From JAEKNW01 sp963677815 (GTDB lineage Bacteria > Cloacimonadota > Cloacimonadia > Cloacimonadales > JAFGVF01), in the NCBI GenBank assembly GCA_963677815.1, contig OY782499.1, forward strand, positions 930,001-994,000: a DNA stretch of 64,000 bases. The letters run 5' to 3'. The notes beneath the pieces were generated by a model. That model was not told the origin of the DNA. It ran no database searches and worked only from the letters and a program-made list of their open reading frames with translations. Position 1 is the first letter of the stretch. Each line of letters opens with the position of its first letter. Made by a program: the position numbers and the translations under genes. Shown in pieces: positions 53,401-60,353 of this stretch.

Positions 53401-54339
53401 AACGTTGTATGTTAAACTTAGAATAGCAGAAGGAGTTTCACCAACTTTATAACCTCTTGCTTTGATAGTGAACTCACCACCCCAAGGTATCATTATTGGA
53501 TTTGAATAAAGATTATCAGATGTTGTAGGATCACTTCCATCTGTAGTATAATAGATATCAACACCAGCTTCATTAGAAGATAAACTAATAGCAGGCACAT
53601 CATTGTAAGTGCCAGGTTCCCAGCCATTATAACTAAGGTTAGCTAATGGTAAAGCTGAAGTATCAACTTCAAATGGTGCTGATGTTTCTGACATGAGGGT
53701 AAACATGACATCATGATTAGCAATCATAGCCATTACACTATATGTATAAGTCTCTCCAGCAACAGTATTATAGTCTTCATAATACCAAGGTGATTCATAT
53801 AAATGTACCATATTTGGCATATCTTCATCAGATCTTTGAACATAGAATGATTCAACCCAATATCCTGCTGGTGGGGTATAATCCCAGGATATTACAGGAA
53901 TTTTATTATTGTCCCAATCTAATCCAGAACCTAAGGAAAAATTCGATGGTGCATAGAGGAAATCGCTAATTTCATCAGTATCTACAGTGATATTAGCATA
54001 CTCAGTGACATCAGTTGAAGCATCAATAGTAGAATTTAAAAATACTCTTAATGAATAAGTATATTCTTGTCCTAGGCTAATGTCGCTATCTTCATAGTAA
54101 CCTCCACCCCAGCCTTCAAAAGGAATTAACTGAGGGCTAGCCCAATCGTTTCGGTTTAATTCAAAATGGTCAATTTCATAGTTGCTAGCTACTGTATATT
54201 CCCAGTTTAAAGCAACTTGATTTTCATAAGTTTCCCAGCTGACTTGATAACCATAATAAAAAGATTCAGGTGCGGGCTGAACAGCATTTACTATATTTAT
54301 CAGTAACAAAAAAACGATTAACAAACATGATTTTCGCAT
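44410..54339 (-). CDS. giant multidomain surface/adhesin-like protein (~3309 aa)
   Basis: Start ATG 54339 is preceded by GGGAGG; a TTG at 54351 is in frame but lies upstream of that site. Signal peptide 1-20 (ending NIVNA). Order of domains: FN3-like (about 25-225); eight chitobiase/HEX C-terminal-like β-domains (about 225-1160), each with a YYTTDGSDPTT-type core, the second interrupted by a choice-of-anchor-like segment near 430-580. Three ASH/HYDIN-like modules (DFGLVAAGS, DFGNVALGS, DFGNVEIAS) and other β-sandwiches follow (to about 1830). Then come at least five CARDB-like domains (about 1900-2880), a cadherin-like repeat, a PPC-type domain (SLADADNLDLSE...) and a last FN3. No enzyme core is visible. 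It is probably an extended cell-surface stalk or adhesin; no NPFNP tail is present. Confidence 0.85.
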   Translation of the reverse strand: MRKSCLLIVFLLLINIVNAVQPAPESFYYGYQVSWETYENQVALNWEYTVASNYEIDHFELNRNDWASPQLIPFEGWGGGYYEDSDISLGQEYTYSLRVFLNSTIDASTDVTEYANITVDTDEISDFLYAPSNFSLGSGLDWDNNKIPVISWDYTPPAGYWVESFYVQRSDEDMPNMVHLYESPWYYEDYNTVAGETYTYSVMAMIANHDVMFTLMSETSAPFEVDTSALPLANLSYNGWEPGTYNDVPAISLSSNEAGVDIYYTTDGSDPTTSDNLYSNPIMIPWGGEFTIKARGYKVGETPSAILSLTYNVSGYVSDLKPVDGQLNINPDYPILSWYAGETIEAYFLTIGTSSGGNDIIDDLYIDENSQGFTYGSTIKYVPNIELERGSQYFMTLTTMQEETNITIDNPEHTFFTSDNTTINTFPYHEGFETTASDNLPLGWADINLGYSYDWGVVNWNSSSGNNSMNLYLSGQDDWLFSAPIQMSQGKEYQINFQVASNNFTSHSWYLVSNTGIPSDDNPSIVAELPDFTANSSFDPVSGLYESYEDQVLYLAFKPNSSFGTYVFIDDVTISQDYLAIESPEIAYDESIWQDNPFTLSLSHPRDNTQIFYYIADQGNQPYDFANNFESDKLLYSEPVNVALGGELKLYTQALNAEWDPSPIEEFDLLVKPILEAPIFFTPGGTYNEPLAVELFSEIEGVEIYYTIDGSDPITSASKLLYTEGNPIEIALNQTITVKAYSEKENFMPSVVVSETYSTQPKLDLVTFSPEAGSFTSEQNISLSNVEGATIYFTLDGTEPNQDSSLYSEAILLVEHTETTIKAIAYKEGYEASDVAEAFYTITGQVATPVTSIEAGVYPSPLEITLSTTTEDSEIYYTLDNTIPTEASLLYDGSPILVDNFSSLTIKAIAVKENWANSEVLEASFEVTGQLPEVVFSQESGNYEGNLSLTLSVPDYPTASIYYTTNNTLPTSESNLYAGEIILNSPSEITIQAIAVLENYLDSNPVARDYQVRNKVANPVYNIASGIYTQSYILEINTATSGASIYYTTDGSDPSTGNLYIEPITLEEETTYNFRAIAIKNGWYNSDEASANYQITGSLANPQIDTPSGIYYEAITVAISNEMPEAQMYYTLDGSIPTSESEMYIEPLNFIPGDEITLSVIALRDFWADSQVVVRRYTLPDETYIGSMMISSTSYTREENPQFTYTILTNLTTGSVNSVISILDEDDNLVASESNQDVIFSGITNSFTRQISLPEGGFPEGNYYYKLEVFNADEELLDSFETTSPFVIGTPNFTITGDENHDFGLVAAGSENSYSFTINSTGSIALELEITEPDSPFELGFTPTVIGSGLSFEITVSFNPESYGLYNDELILATNAGDIVCSLTGQAVMGQYRDNISSISETLDYGTTSQVTFTIFNDSPAAPLNIELLENEAWISLDSELALVEAGDSLIVTVTLGDVALSGGDYTANLIINTDDLNNSQVTIPISLTINGASISVSDNPIEVITGVGVDVDYKFSIENLGPEALNYNLADGADWLVADEANGIIDGNSAEPNGLNFDGDIAVGTYTTEITIQSNDPNTPELVIPVTFIVQDAIFGYLPANGQLDFGNVALGSSKTMEITLKNTGNIPLTVNSLVSEDPAFTLEPQVEDLELAGGEEEVIEVTFTPQATIFYNNVDLEITYDDVNTVNFALFGRGEDPNPAFSINWEDNLYDFGNVEIASIETTTMKLFNTGNVELHFADFDFEDADITSVDDQDFTLDVGKDYTLEVTFAPDVMGEYSLDITLNTVELASQTATITAVVFNNSNTATLTYPQGQPYASTDGVNPTTGLVGTNFEFRVVYTDIDNQAPADGYPLFYLDLNHDGDTDDENDIVMMMDEVDPDDESYNNGKEYNCFVEVPYGYNPHYKFDAYDAGFKEAIGQATNWKAGPLVVDEALDLGLYASHIEFDNYHPDLGDEVQVTAHIQNWGDMSAEDVPVTFLLDEVVFDIQVIDFIAGNSSVTLESSVIPLVEDFLPVKVHVNRNNANIALVEDNHLNNFASRPLVVGDVEVPGSIDVTATASPGTVYENSSQTFTVYGSANYVDVHDPNLDVSGSFVRATIRETGQIYTTHTNSWGNYSFTIPTPNTVGLYNIDVYVTDYTLEGQESTTLNVIPKPDRYDLRIHVSTSPHQYPRVNPPTDDTFDIYVTVTNMGTIDIDEDITVNLKEGLTGMGGVLLEDWFIAGGLEVGESQYYEFEHPGVADEGWYYFHGEALHANMDAEDYTNNNYYNQSKFIYPALPDLSPTRISFYNLPAQRNHGVVGRPFNGQVYVQNLLVTDAMPTIATVEYKGNATGNVWAPFSVIDVPALTSFQGVSLDFEEDIDIPVGQAGYYDFRVTVDPPLPGIINEDDETNNVRTKTIEVKNPDWDFLVRNGSLEISNYNPNFGVGQVNFTADIENTGTDSAENVQVKFEYAPYNNGAVVGAWQQIGDIIVIPAIGSNDIVYDVTSHAWLVPNSDGYLLRVTVDPNNAFPEVNEFNNDQDRWLGYDFYPWAHSDYYSTTLGSTASVGRYVSSRASWQADNVRVVFYDWYENEPFTPGIVPDQIDLDQIVNIPGNEGTTFARASKVWNQLGRHNITCHVDITEAENGAGNINPNPAHANHFLGDYVNEIYESNNVDSFVMIVYEQLPDLVAWSEYINPEILNPDENESITIQSSFENHGIGDVDDDFQVKFYIDSVQLGDPIVVNGIEANHNDAVQATANFSSPVSGAHVIRVELDTNDDIEETNEDNNLASRVLIVGPAPNMVFWADFGGDRNDTSLELSDSSPSLGQEITVTANLKNEGRATGSGWIDFYHVIASDSTLIASRQFELDQDDAEQISINWTATSEFGSIVTVIRDVSPMEYNEFDNSAEVEFGASLQFVDTYTNTEIQEDAGSQLIGNLNNIVENRDNTQVIFFAEADVEGSQVTLDQDYRLWVNPPADFFGTINVNVEALNIYDDRVQATFAIIVNNVNDLPTMNLPESIAINNGQTSTQDFLPFLSDVDDAEVTLTIAVEENDNVNVAIRGTDVDFTPVSAFEGQTTIFFTVTDGHSDELISDSLLVIVADENNSLADADNLDLSETNFTRALAVGDTDFYKFTGASDLKYFELTVQKEEDLEINVYYSNLEDGSDVDLNSYDYQAQNNEKLEIEVADAGYWFIRVRRNNLAKNSNVVSRNNGNEYTIILKTLVTPKNIVAVRDGDICTITWDNVTAAKSYKIYRVERLDADWGQPYTIVDTNSFVDDNTDYNQVTNIMRKAVYFYKIVASTDEIAPVRRYKVKRNTQAGSNSNLK

Positions 54340-54353
54340 TTTTCCTCCCAATC

Positions 54354-54707
54354 TTAGTGTTTGTCTTGTGTTAGACTTAAAATTAATTCTTTAGGTAAAA
54401 AAGGTCTGTAGATTACTTGTGCCTTATTGCACTTTGCAATCTCTCTCTTGAAATTTAATGAATAGTCAGAAGTGATAATAATCACTTTGTTGCAATTAAG
54501 TTTCATTACTCTCTCCAATGTTTTATAGTTTCTAAAAACAGGGAACTCATGCAAAACAATGCAGTGACTTATATCACTATTTGATGGTAGAGTATAATTA
54601 AGTTCACTAGGATCAAGAGCTTGGATGTCATAGTTATTAGAGGTGAGATATTTCTCAATCTCATCTCTTAATCTACTTACTCTTCCTAAAACTAAAATTT
54701 TACTCAT
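54354..54707 (-). CDS. degenerate receiver-like small protein
   Basis: 117 residues with a CheY-like α/β pattern (KILVLGRVSRLRDEIEKYLTSN; KVIIITSDYSLNFKRE; VIYRPFLPKELILSL). The acidic pair is missing. The phosphoacceptor Asp position reads HCIVLHEF, and the conserved Lys of the KPF motif is Arg (YRPF). So it is unlikely to be phosphorylated and may be a protein-binding pseudo-receiver. It lies 14 nt upstream of the giant surface protein gene on the same strand, so it is presumably its first cistron. Role in controlling that gene is speculation. Confidence 0.7.
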   Translation of the reverse strand: MSKILVLGRVSRLRDEIEKYLTSNNYDIQALDPSELNYTLPSNSDISHCIVLHEFPVFRNYKTLERVMKLNCNKVIIITSDYSLNFKREIAKCNKAQVIYRPFLPKELILSLTQDKH

Positions 54708-54882
54708 TTTTTCCTCTGTTATCTATTTTCCTCTTATAAAAGCAATTTGTGGACCATTTCAAAATATGTGTATATAAAATGCTGAAAAACAATGATATGT
54801 GACTAGATAGTAAATTAATTTATGGTGTGCGAAAATAATACAAAATTAATATGTTGTGCGATTATAATACAGTTCCAGGCTT

Positions 54883-54942
54883 CCTTGACTGTTAGTTACT
54901 CAATAAATCATTGGATTTCTATAGAGAGAGTAACAATCAAGA
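54883..54942. repeat. family D palindromic repeat (D3)
   Basis: CCTTGACTGTTAGTTACTCA pairs with AGAGAGAGTAACAATCAAG. It is the reverse complement of D1 with a few changes. Confidence 0.65.
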
Positions 54943-55013
54943 GATATTAGAAGTAGGAAAGCAGAGTTTTAAGAGAGGAAGAAGACCTCTTTTGTCTGAA
55001 GCTTGCCTTTTCT

Positions 55014-55039
55014 GTCGGACGGTGGAGATTTTCTCCGCC
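55014..55039 (+). repeat. family C hairpin repeat (C3)
   Basis: GTCGGAC then GGTGGAGA-TTT-TCTCCGCC. This is an intact consensus copy, 12 nt before B6. Confidence 0.75.
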
Positions 55040-55051
55040 AACCAACAAAAA

Positions 55052-55111
55052 TCCCCTTTCAGCTCGTAAGAGCGTTTGAGAGGGGTGGTCGAGTAGACCG
55101 GGGAGAGTATT
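55052..55111 (+). repeat. family B two-hairpin repeat (B6)
   Basis: Hairpin 1 has the GTAA loop; hairpin 2 is GGTC-GAGTA-GACC. Its 3' end merges into the tandem repeat that follows. Confidence 0.75.
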
Positions 55112-55208
55112 TTAACACGTAGTTCGGGCTCCCAGTTAGGGAGAGTATTTTAACACGTTGTTCGGGCAGGATTCCCGAGTTCCCAGTTAGGGAGAGTATT
55201 TATAACAC
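55101..55208 (+). repeat. short tandem repeat derived from the B 3' end
   Basis: GGGAGAGTATTTTAACACGT plus GTTCGGGC occurs at 55101 and 55139, and GGGAGAGTATTTATAACAC at 55190. The units are separated by TCCCAGTTA blocks that can pair with GGGA. Confidence 0.55.
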
Positions 55209-55291
55209 AATGAAGAAAAAAAGGCTCTCTCCAGAGTAGAGTGGGTAACATGATAAATATTGTTGTAAAACGCTACTGTCGGACGGTGGAG

Positions 55292-55570
55292 CAGACTGTG
55301 TAAAAAGAAATAGTCTATCCACGGATTACACTAATTGCACTAAAAAGAAGAAAGATCCTTAACACAGAGTTTCACAGAGGTTAAGAAGAGTTTCACAGAG
55401 TCTGAATGCCAGCAGTGATGCTTCCTAACTGGGAAGGTTGATCTATGGACTGGAGGCATCTTGCCTCCAGATTAAACAGGCTTTCAGAGCCTGTTGTAGA
55501 TGCAAGATGCATCCACTCCATACAACCCTTGCTCCATCTGAAAATCTCATTTTCATTTTTACACAGTCTG
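55292..55570. mobile_element. MITE-like insertion (279 bp) splitting a family C repeat
   Basis: Perfect 15-bp terminal inverted repeats CAGACTGTGTAAAAA / TTTTTACACAGTCTG (55292-55306, 55556-55570). Both sides carry a GAG (55289-55291, 55571-55573). Removing the insert and one GAG restores exactly the C element GTCGGACGGTG-GAG-ATTTTCTCCGCC (left part 55278-55291, right part 55571-55585). No transposase is inside, so it would need one in trans. It carries a CACAGAG-type repeat (55362-55400) and the palindrome E1. Confidence 0.7.
55445..55521. repeat. family E palindrome (E1), inside the MITE-like insertion
   Basis: ATGGACTGGAGGCATCTTGC pairs imperfectly with GCAAGATGCATCCACTCCAT. The inner AACAGGCT / AGCCTGTT stem is shared, inverted, with E2 at 56172. 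Confidence 0.6.
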
Positions 55571-55745
55571 GAGATTTTCTCCGCCACAAGCTGAAAGCTT
55601 GTTTATTTTTAAGTCTCGGAGGGACGATAATTTGAAGGGTAGTGAAATAGATATGAATCATAAAAATAATAGATGGGATGTTAAATACTCTATCAAGCTA
55701 CTATAACAAACAGGTGGAATTTCTTCTTTTTAGCATTCAGCTAAT

Positions 55746-55771
55746 GGCGGAGAAAATCTCCACCGTCCGAC
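55746..55771 (-). repeat. family C hairpin repeat (C6), minus orientation
   Basis: GGCGGAGA-AAA-TCTCCACC followed by GTCCGAC on the plus strand. Confidence 0.7.
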
Positions 55772-55842
55772 AGAAGAGGTCTTATCTCCTATTTGCAGCA
55801 ATTTGTTTCTTATTATGTGAGACTTTTTTTCTATCTACCTGA

Positions 55843-55998
55843 TACCCACTCTACTTGAGAGAGAGCCATAATATAGATTTTCTTGAAATTTCTACTAACG
55901 ATGGGATTTCCCCTACTACTAACTTTACTCAATTTGAGGTTGCTAACTACTCTGAAAGATATTTCTATAGAATAAAGGCTGTATGTAACAATGATTAA
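55843..55998 (+). pseudogene. relic of an FN3-type C-terminus of a secreted protein
   Basis: After a stop at 55840 a plus-strand frame reads about 51 residues, ending ANYSERYFYRIKAVCNND before TAA (55996-55998). The end matches the pattern of the C25 peptidase terminus at 5 kb (SEAYFYKVKAMKD). It also recalls the giant protein's final FN3. There is no start codon with an RBS, and the upstream part is replaced by repeat sequence, so this looks like the surviving 3' end of a lost gene. A family A repeat begins 11 nt later. Confidence 0.5.
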
Positions 55999-56008
55999 GA
56001 ATAATATT

Positions 56009-56060
56009 AACCCAAATAATGCAGTAGAGCTTTGTGAATAGCACTATGTCCTTATTCTTA
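56009..56060 (+). repeat. family A repeat, left end only (A4)
   Basis: AACCCAAATAATGCAGTAGA, then GCTTTGTGAATAGCACTAT, matches the left ends at 32441 and 5230. The matching right end is missing. It lies directly behind the FN3 relic. Confidence 0.55.
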
Positions 56061-56171
56061 CAAAATAAAAATATCATCGCCCTTCCAGGGCTAAGATAAT
56101 TTTAGTTTCCTATATACAGGGTCTAACGAACCCTGCCTTTTAGATTAACATCCCTTCGGGATTCAAAAACT

Positions 56172-56247
56172 ATGGACTGGTGGCATCTTGCATCTACAAC
56201 AGGCTCGGATAGCCTGTTAATCTGGCGGCAAGATGCCACCAGTCCAT
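56172..56247. repeat. family E palindrome (E2)
   Basis: ATGGACTGGTGGCATCTTGC pairs perfectly with GCAAGATGCCACCAGTCCAT (20 bp). An inner AACAGGCT / AGCCTGTT stem forms a long cruciform-type hairpin, about 60 nt after the polA stop. Confidence 0.7.
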
Positions 56248-56305
56248 ATTTCTACTCATATTTCCACATCATACTTCTACCAGACTCGTATGTGACCAAA
56301 AATAA

Positions 56306-59104
56306 TCAATGAGCTTGCAGCCAGTTATCACCAACTCCAATATCTACAGAAAGTTTAACAATCTTGCTATATTCTTGAGGTAGAGCTGATTCCATTTCTT
56401 CTTTAATTATGGCTTTCATTTCCTCTAAAGCAGCTTTCTTAACTTCGAAGACAAGTTCATCATGAACCTGAATAATCATTTTAATCTGAGGATTATCTTT
56501 AATTCTGTTATGGAGATTAGTCATTGCAATCTTGATAACATCAGCAGCTGAACCTTGGATAGGCATATTTACAGCAACTCTTTCTGATTCACTGACTATT
56601 CTTTTATTAGTTGATTTAATGCCAGGTAAGAATAACTTACGTCCGCTAATAGTTTCACAATAGCCATAAGTTTTAGCTTTTTTAACCATATTATTCATAA
56701 AGTTTTTGATAGTAGGGAAGGTTTCGAAGTAGTGACTAATAAAGTCTTTAGCTTCTTTTTGGCTAATGTTAAGTTCTTTAGAAAGTTTTTGAGCTCCCAT
56801 ACCATAAATAATACCAAAGTTAATTGTTTTAGCTGATCTTCTTTCCTCGGAAGTTATGTCTTCAGGGTCTTTATTGTAGATTAGACCAGCAGTTGAGCGG
56901 TGAATATCACCATTATTATTAAAAGTTTCTATGAGAGCAGAGTCACCAGAGAAGATAGCTAACAAACGCAGTTCAATTTGTGAGTAATCTGCTGCTAGGA
57001 TAAGAGAATCCTTATCTTGAGGAACAAAGGCCTGTCTAATTTTGCTTCCCATTTCAGTTCTAATAGGAATATTTTGCAAGTTTGGATTTGTGGAAGATAG
57101 TCTTCCTGTAGAAGCACCAATCTGATTAAAATTGGAATGTAGTCTCTTAGTTCTTTCATTTATTAATTTTGGTAGGGCTGAGATATAGGTTGATTCTAAC
57201 TTTGCTAACTGACGGTAGTCTAGCATAAGTCTAACTACTTCATAATCTTCTGCTAGTATTTCAAGAACAGATGCGTCTGTAGAATAGCCTGTTTTAGTCT
57301 TTTTAACAGGAGGAATTTCCATTTCTTCAAAAAGTAATTTAGCTAATTGCTGGGTAGAGTTTAGATTAAATTGATAGCCTGCGATGTTATAAATTTCAGA
57401 AACTAGTTTATTAATTTTATCATTTACTTGGTCTGAAAGGTCTTTTAAGAAGTCTTTATCAATATAAGCTCCATTCATCTCCATTCTCTTAATAGCGAAG
57501 ATAAGGGGAATCTCTATCTTTGAAAAGAGATGTGAAAGTCCATTATTTTCAACTTTATCTTTGTATAACTTGAATAACTTCAAAGTAGCCCAGGCATCTT
57601 CAGCTGCGTAAAAAGACGCATCTTCCAGGCTTACTAAAGCAAAAGATTTTTGATTCTTACCTTTACCAATTAATTCAGAAATAGCTTGCATAGTGTAATC
57701 AAATTCTCTATCCATACATTTATCAAGACTGTTCCCATCATTAGTTGGGTCTAAAATAAAGCTAGCTATCATGGTATCAAAAACTTGGTTTTCTATCTTT
57801 AAACCTTGATATTCAATCACTTCTAAGTCATATTTTAAGTTATGACCTATTATCGTTTTGCCTTTTATATATCTTTCGAAGACTTGTAGAACTTCATTAA
57901 GAGGAAGGTTATCAGAAGCAAAGTGGCCTAGAGGAACATAATATGCTGTATTTTCATTGTAGGCAAAAGAGATACCTACTAGTTGGGCGTCTTGAGTTTC
58001 TAAAGAAGTCGTTTCAGTATCTAGTGCTAGAATATCACTTTTGTTAGACTTTAGTATTTTATCTAAGTCAGCAAGAGACTGTATTAAGATTGCTTTAAAA
58101 GAATCTTCTCTTTTAGTTTGGACCATCTCTGTTTCATTACTTTCATTATCTGTTTGGCCAAAAAGTAAGCCTTGTTCATAATGATCTTCATCACTTGCAA
58201 TATTATTGTCAATATTTTCATCTGAAGTGAAATTCTCCTCAAGAGGAATAACACTCATTAGCTTCTTTTTTAAGGTATTTAACTCAAAGTTGTCAAAGAA
58301 ATCAGATAAAGTTTTCGTGCCTTTCAAACAGCACACCAAGGAAGTGATTTCAGGCATTTCTACCGGAACATTAAGGTCTATTTTAGCCAATTCATAAGAC
58401 TTATAAGCTTGATCTTTATTTTCTGATAATTTCTTAAGGGTTGCACCTTTCTGACTATCCAAATTTGCATAGATATCATCCAAATCTTTAAATTGAGTTA
58501 GAAGTTTTTCTGCAGCCTTAGGACCTAAACCTTTCACACCTGGAATATTATCAGCAGTATCACCTACAATAGCTAGGTAGTTAATGAACTGTGAGGCTTC
58601 AATACCGTACTTTTCTTTAACTTTATCTTGGTCCATAAGTGTGTTCTTGAAAGGGTCAAGGAGGTAAACATGAGCTTGAACTAACTGGGCAAAATCTTTA
58701 TCTCCACTAACAATATAAACGTCAGCCTTATCTTTATAATGTTCTGCGAAAGTGCCAATTACATCATCAGCCTCATAACCAGCTAGAGAAATTTCAGGTA
58801 TGCTTATAAGTTGGAAGAATTGCTTTACTGGTTCAATTTGCTCAACTAAATCATCAGGCATAGGGGGACGGTTTGCCTTATAGTTTTCATCCATTTCATG
58901 TCTAAAGGTCTTTTCTTTACGATCAAAGGAAACCATTACATAATTAGGCTTATATTCTTCAATAATTTTCAAAAAAGAGTTAATAACTCCATAGATTGCA
59001 GAAGTGTTTTGTCCTTTGCTATTAAACAGAGGATTACGAATAAAGGCAAAGTAAGCCCTATAAATTAAAGCAGTTCCATCTATTAAAAATAATTTATTTC
59101 TCAT
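56306..59104 (-). CDS. polA: DNA polymerase I
   Basis: 932 residues, full length. The 5'-nuclease domain (1-~290) begins LFLIDGTALIYRAYFAF and has SGDKDFAQL and GDTADNIPGVKGLG. The 3'-5' exonuclease domain (about 345-525) keeps its catalytic motifs: LALDTETTSL, HNLKYDLEV and YAAEDAWATLKL, so proofreading should be active. The polymerase domain has motif A DYSQIELRLLAIFSGD, motif B RRSAKTINFGIIYGMG and motif C QVHDELVFEV. It acts in Okazaki fragment processing and repair. The gene starts 2 nt after the GHL10-type gene's stop, so they share a transcript. Confidence 0.97.
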   Translation of the reverse strand: MRNKLFLIDGTALIYRAYFAFIRNPLFNSKGQNTSAIYGVINSFLKIIEEYKPNYVMVSFDRKEKTFRHEMDENYKANRPPMPDDLVEQIEPVKQFFQLISIPEISLAGYEADDVIGTFAEHYKDKADVYIVSGDKDFAQLVQAHVYLLDPFKNTLMDQDKVKEKYGIEASQFINYLAIVGDTADNIPGVKGLGPKAAEKLLTQFKDLDDIYANLDSQKGATLKKLSENKDQAYKSYELAKIDLNVPVEMPEITSLVCCLKGTKTLSDFFDNFELNTLKKKLMSVIPLEENFTSDENIDNNIASDEDHYEQGLLFGQTDNESNETEMVQTKREDSFKAILIQSLADLDKILKSNKSDILALDTETTSLETQDAQLVGISFAYNENTAYYVPLGHFASDNLPLNEVLQVFERYIKGKTIIGHNLKYDLEVIEYQGLKIENQVFDTMIASFILDPTNDGNSLDKCMDREFDYTMQAISELIGKGKNQKSFALVSLEDASFYAAEDAWATLKLFKLYKDKVENNGLSHLFSKIEIPLIFAIKRMEMNGAYIDKDFLKDLSDQVNDKINKLVSEIYNIAGYQFNLNSTQQLAKLLFEEMEIPPVKKTKTGYSTDASVLEILAEDYEVVRLMLDYRQLAKLESTYISALPKLINERTKRLHSNFNQIGASTGRLSSTNPNLQNIPIRTEMGSKIRQAFVPQDKDSLILAADYSQIELRLLAIFSGDSALIETFNNNGDIHRSTAGLIYNKDPEDITSEERRSAKTINFGIIYGMGAQKLSKELNISQKEAKDFISHYFETFPTIKNFMNNMVKKAKTYGYCETISGRKLFLPGIKSTNKRIVSESERVAVNMPIQGSAADVIKIAMTNLHNRIKDNPQIKMIIQVHDELVFEVKKAALEEMKAIIKEEMESALPQEYSKIVKLSVDIGVGDNWLQAH

Positions 59105-59106
59105 GT

Positions 59107-60222
59107 TTATCTCTCTTTCTCTTGCATGTTTACTCTTTCTTTTACATAAAAATCTCTTAAATTAATCCAGTTGTTTCTAGCCATGATACCACCATAACTA
59201 AAAAGTGCTATATTATTATAAGCTCTTTTTCTTGAAAGCTTAATCTTTGAGGTAATTGCTTGTGCAGGATAGACTGTTTGTCCATCATCCCATGCCCTTA
59301 AACCAACCACTACTTTATCTTTAAAAGGAATAAGGCTTTCATCATCAAGCTGTCTGCCTAAAGTTTGGTCATCCTTAGTATAAGCCATCATATAAACTTT
59401 ATCAATAATACCTTTATCAAGCCATTCTTGCCAGTTCTGCGAATACTTTGCTCGGCCTTTAACCTTATCAGCTATTACGGCTGCACTAACTTCTAAATTG
59501 GGGTTAAGTTCTTTGACTCTACTATACACTTGAGCAAGGAAGTTGGTGATTACAGATTCTTTCCACAACATTCTTGAACCATAAGATGATTTAAGAAAGT
59601 CAGGACCATATTCTTTGATAGCCAACGAATTAAAACCCAAATCTTCTCCTGGATAGCGAATATAATCTAGGTGAAGTCCTGCAAGTTTGGGGTAGTTTAA
59701 TAGCAGGTCATTTATTACATTCATAGTATATTGCCTAACCTCAGGAATACCAGGGTCTAAGAAGTAACCTTCAGCACTTGTGAGTGGCATTCTATTCCCA
59801 TATAAATCCGTTGTTATCCATTCGGGATGCTTAAAAAAAATATGGTTTTCAGGAAGCTTAGTTAAGTCATGACCTGTTACTACAAAGGTTGTCATCCAAG
59901 CATGAACCTTGATGTTATATTTACTCGCTTCTTGCAAAAGATATTCTAAAGCATCAAAATCAGAAGCTTTCATAATATGAGAACGAACATCTAAATTCTT
60001 ATAATCATCAACTCTTTTATTAGGGGTGTAGATAGCATCAGCTCGATAGCGAACCTCAGCAAGTAAGGTGTTTTGTCCATTTGCTTGGAGATTTGTTAGT
60101 ACAGAATCTATAGAACTTTCTCTAACTAAATCCCAGGGTAATACCCAAACTGCAGAGATTGCTTGACCAGCTAAAGATGAGATCGCTAGAACAATAATGA
60201 TTATTAAGAGAAAAGGTCTCAT
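59107..60222 (-). CDS. secreted glycosyl-hydrolase-like protein (DUF187/GHL10 type)
   Basis: 371 residues with a signal peptide (1-20, ending SSLAGQ). The TIM-barrel pattern of the family is clear: ISAVWVLPWDLVRES, ANGQNTLLAEVRYRADAIY, KVHAWMTTFVV, LDPGIPEVRQYTMNVI, GLHLDYIRYPGED, ELNPNLEVSAAVIAD and DKVYMMAYTKD. Family members are thought to be glycoside hydrolases acting on cell-surface or exopolysaccharides; the substrate is not established. The acidic residue in HLDYIRYP is a candidate active-site position. It precedes polA by 2 nt and has its own TTGACA promoter 60 nt upstream. Confidence 0.88.
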   Translation of the reverse strand: MRPFLLIIIIVLAISSLAGQAISAVWVLPWDLVRESSIDSVLTNLQANGQNTLLAEVRYRADAIYTPNKRVDDYKNLDVRSHIMKASDFDALEYLLQEASKYNIKVHAWMTTFVVTGHDLTKLPENHIFFKHPEWITTDLYGNRMPLTSAEGYFLDPGIPEVRQYTMNVINDLLLNYPKLAGLHLDYIRYPGEDLGFNSLAIKEYGPDFLKSSYGSRMLWKESVITNFLAQVYSRVKELNPNLEVSAAVIADKVKGRAKYSQNWQEWLDKGIIDKVYMMAYTKDDQTLGRQLDDESLIPFKDKVVVGLRAWDDGQTVYPAQAITSKIKLSRKRAYNNIALFSYGGIMARNNWINLRDFYVKERVNMQEKER

Positions 60223-60256
60223 AATGAATGCTTCCTTATTATAATATTATTTTTTA

Positions 60257-60286
60257 TTAGTATGAAATAAAGGAAATCTGTGTCAA
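60257..60286 (-). promoter_or_regulatory. putative promoter of the GHL10-polA operon
   Basis: Minus strand TTGACA (60286-60281), 18-bp spacer, TACTAA (60262-60257), about 30 nt before the ATG. Confidence 0.5.
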
Positions 60287-60353
60287 GGTTTTATTGCATT
60301 ACTAAAGAAAATAACAGAAGTAAGCTAAAATTTGTGTACTGAAAGAAAAATAT

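Noticed and set aside
55393..55661. Overlapping 64-72-codon frames on both strands
   Set aside because: They fall in the palindrome E1, the MITE-like insertion and family C sequence; the coding pattern is a by-product of inverted repeats.
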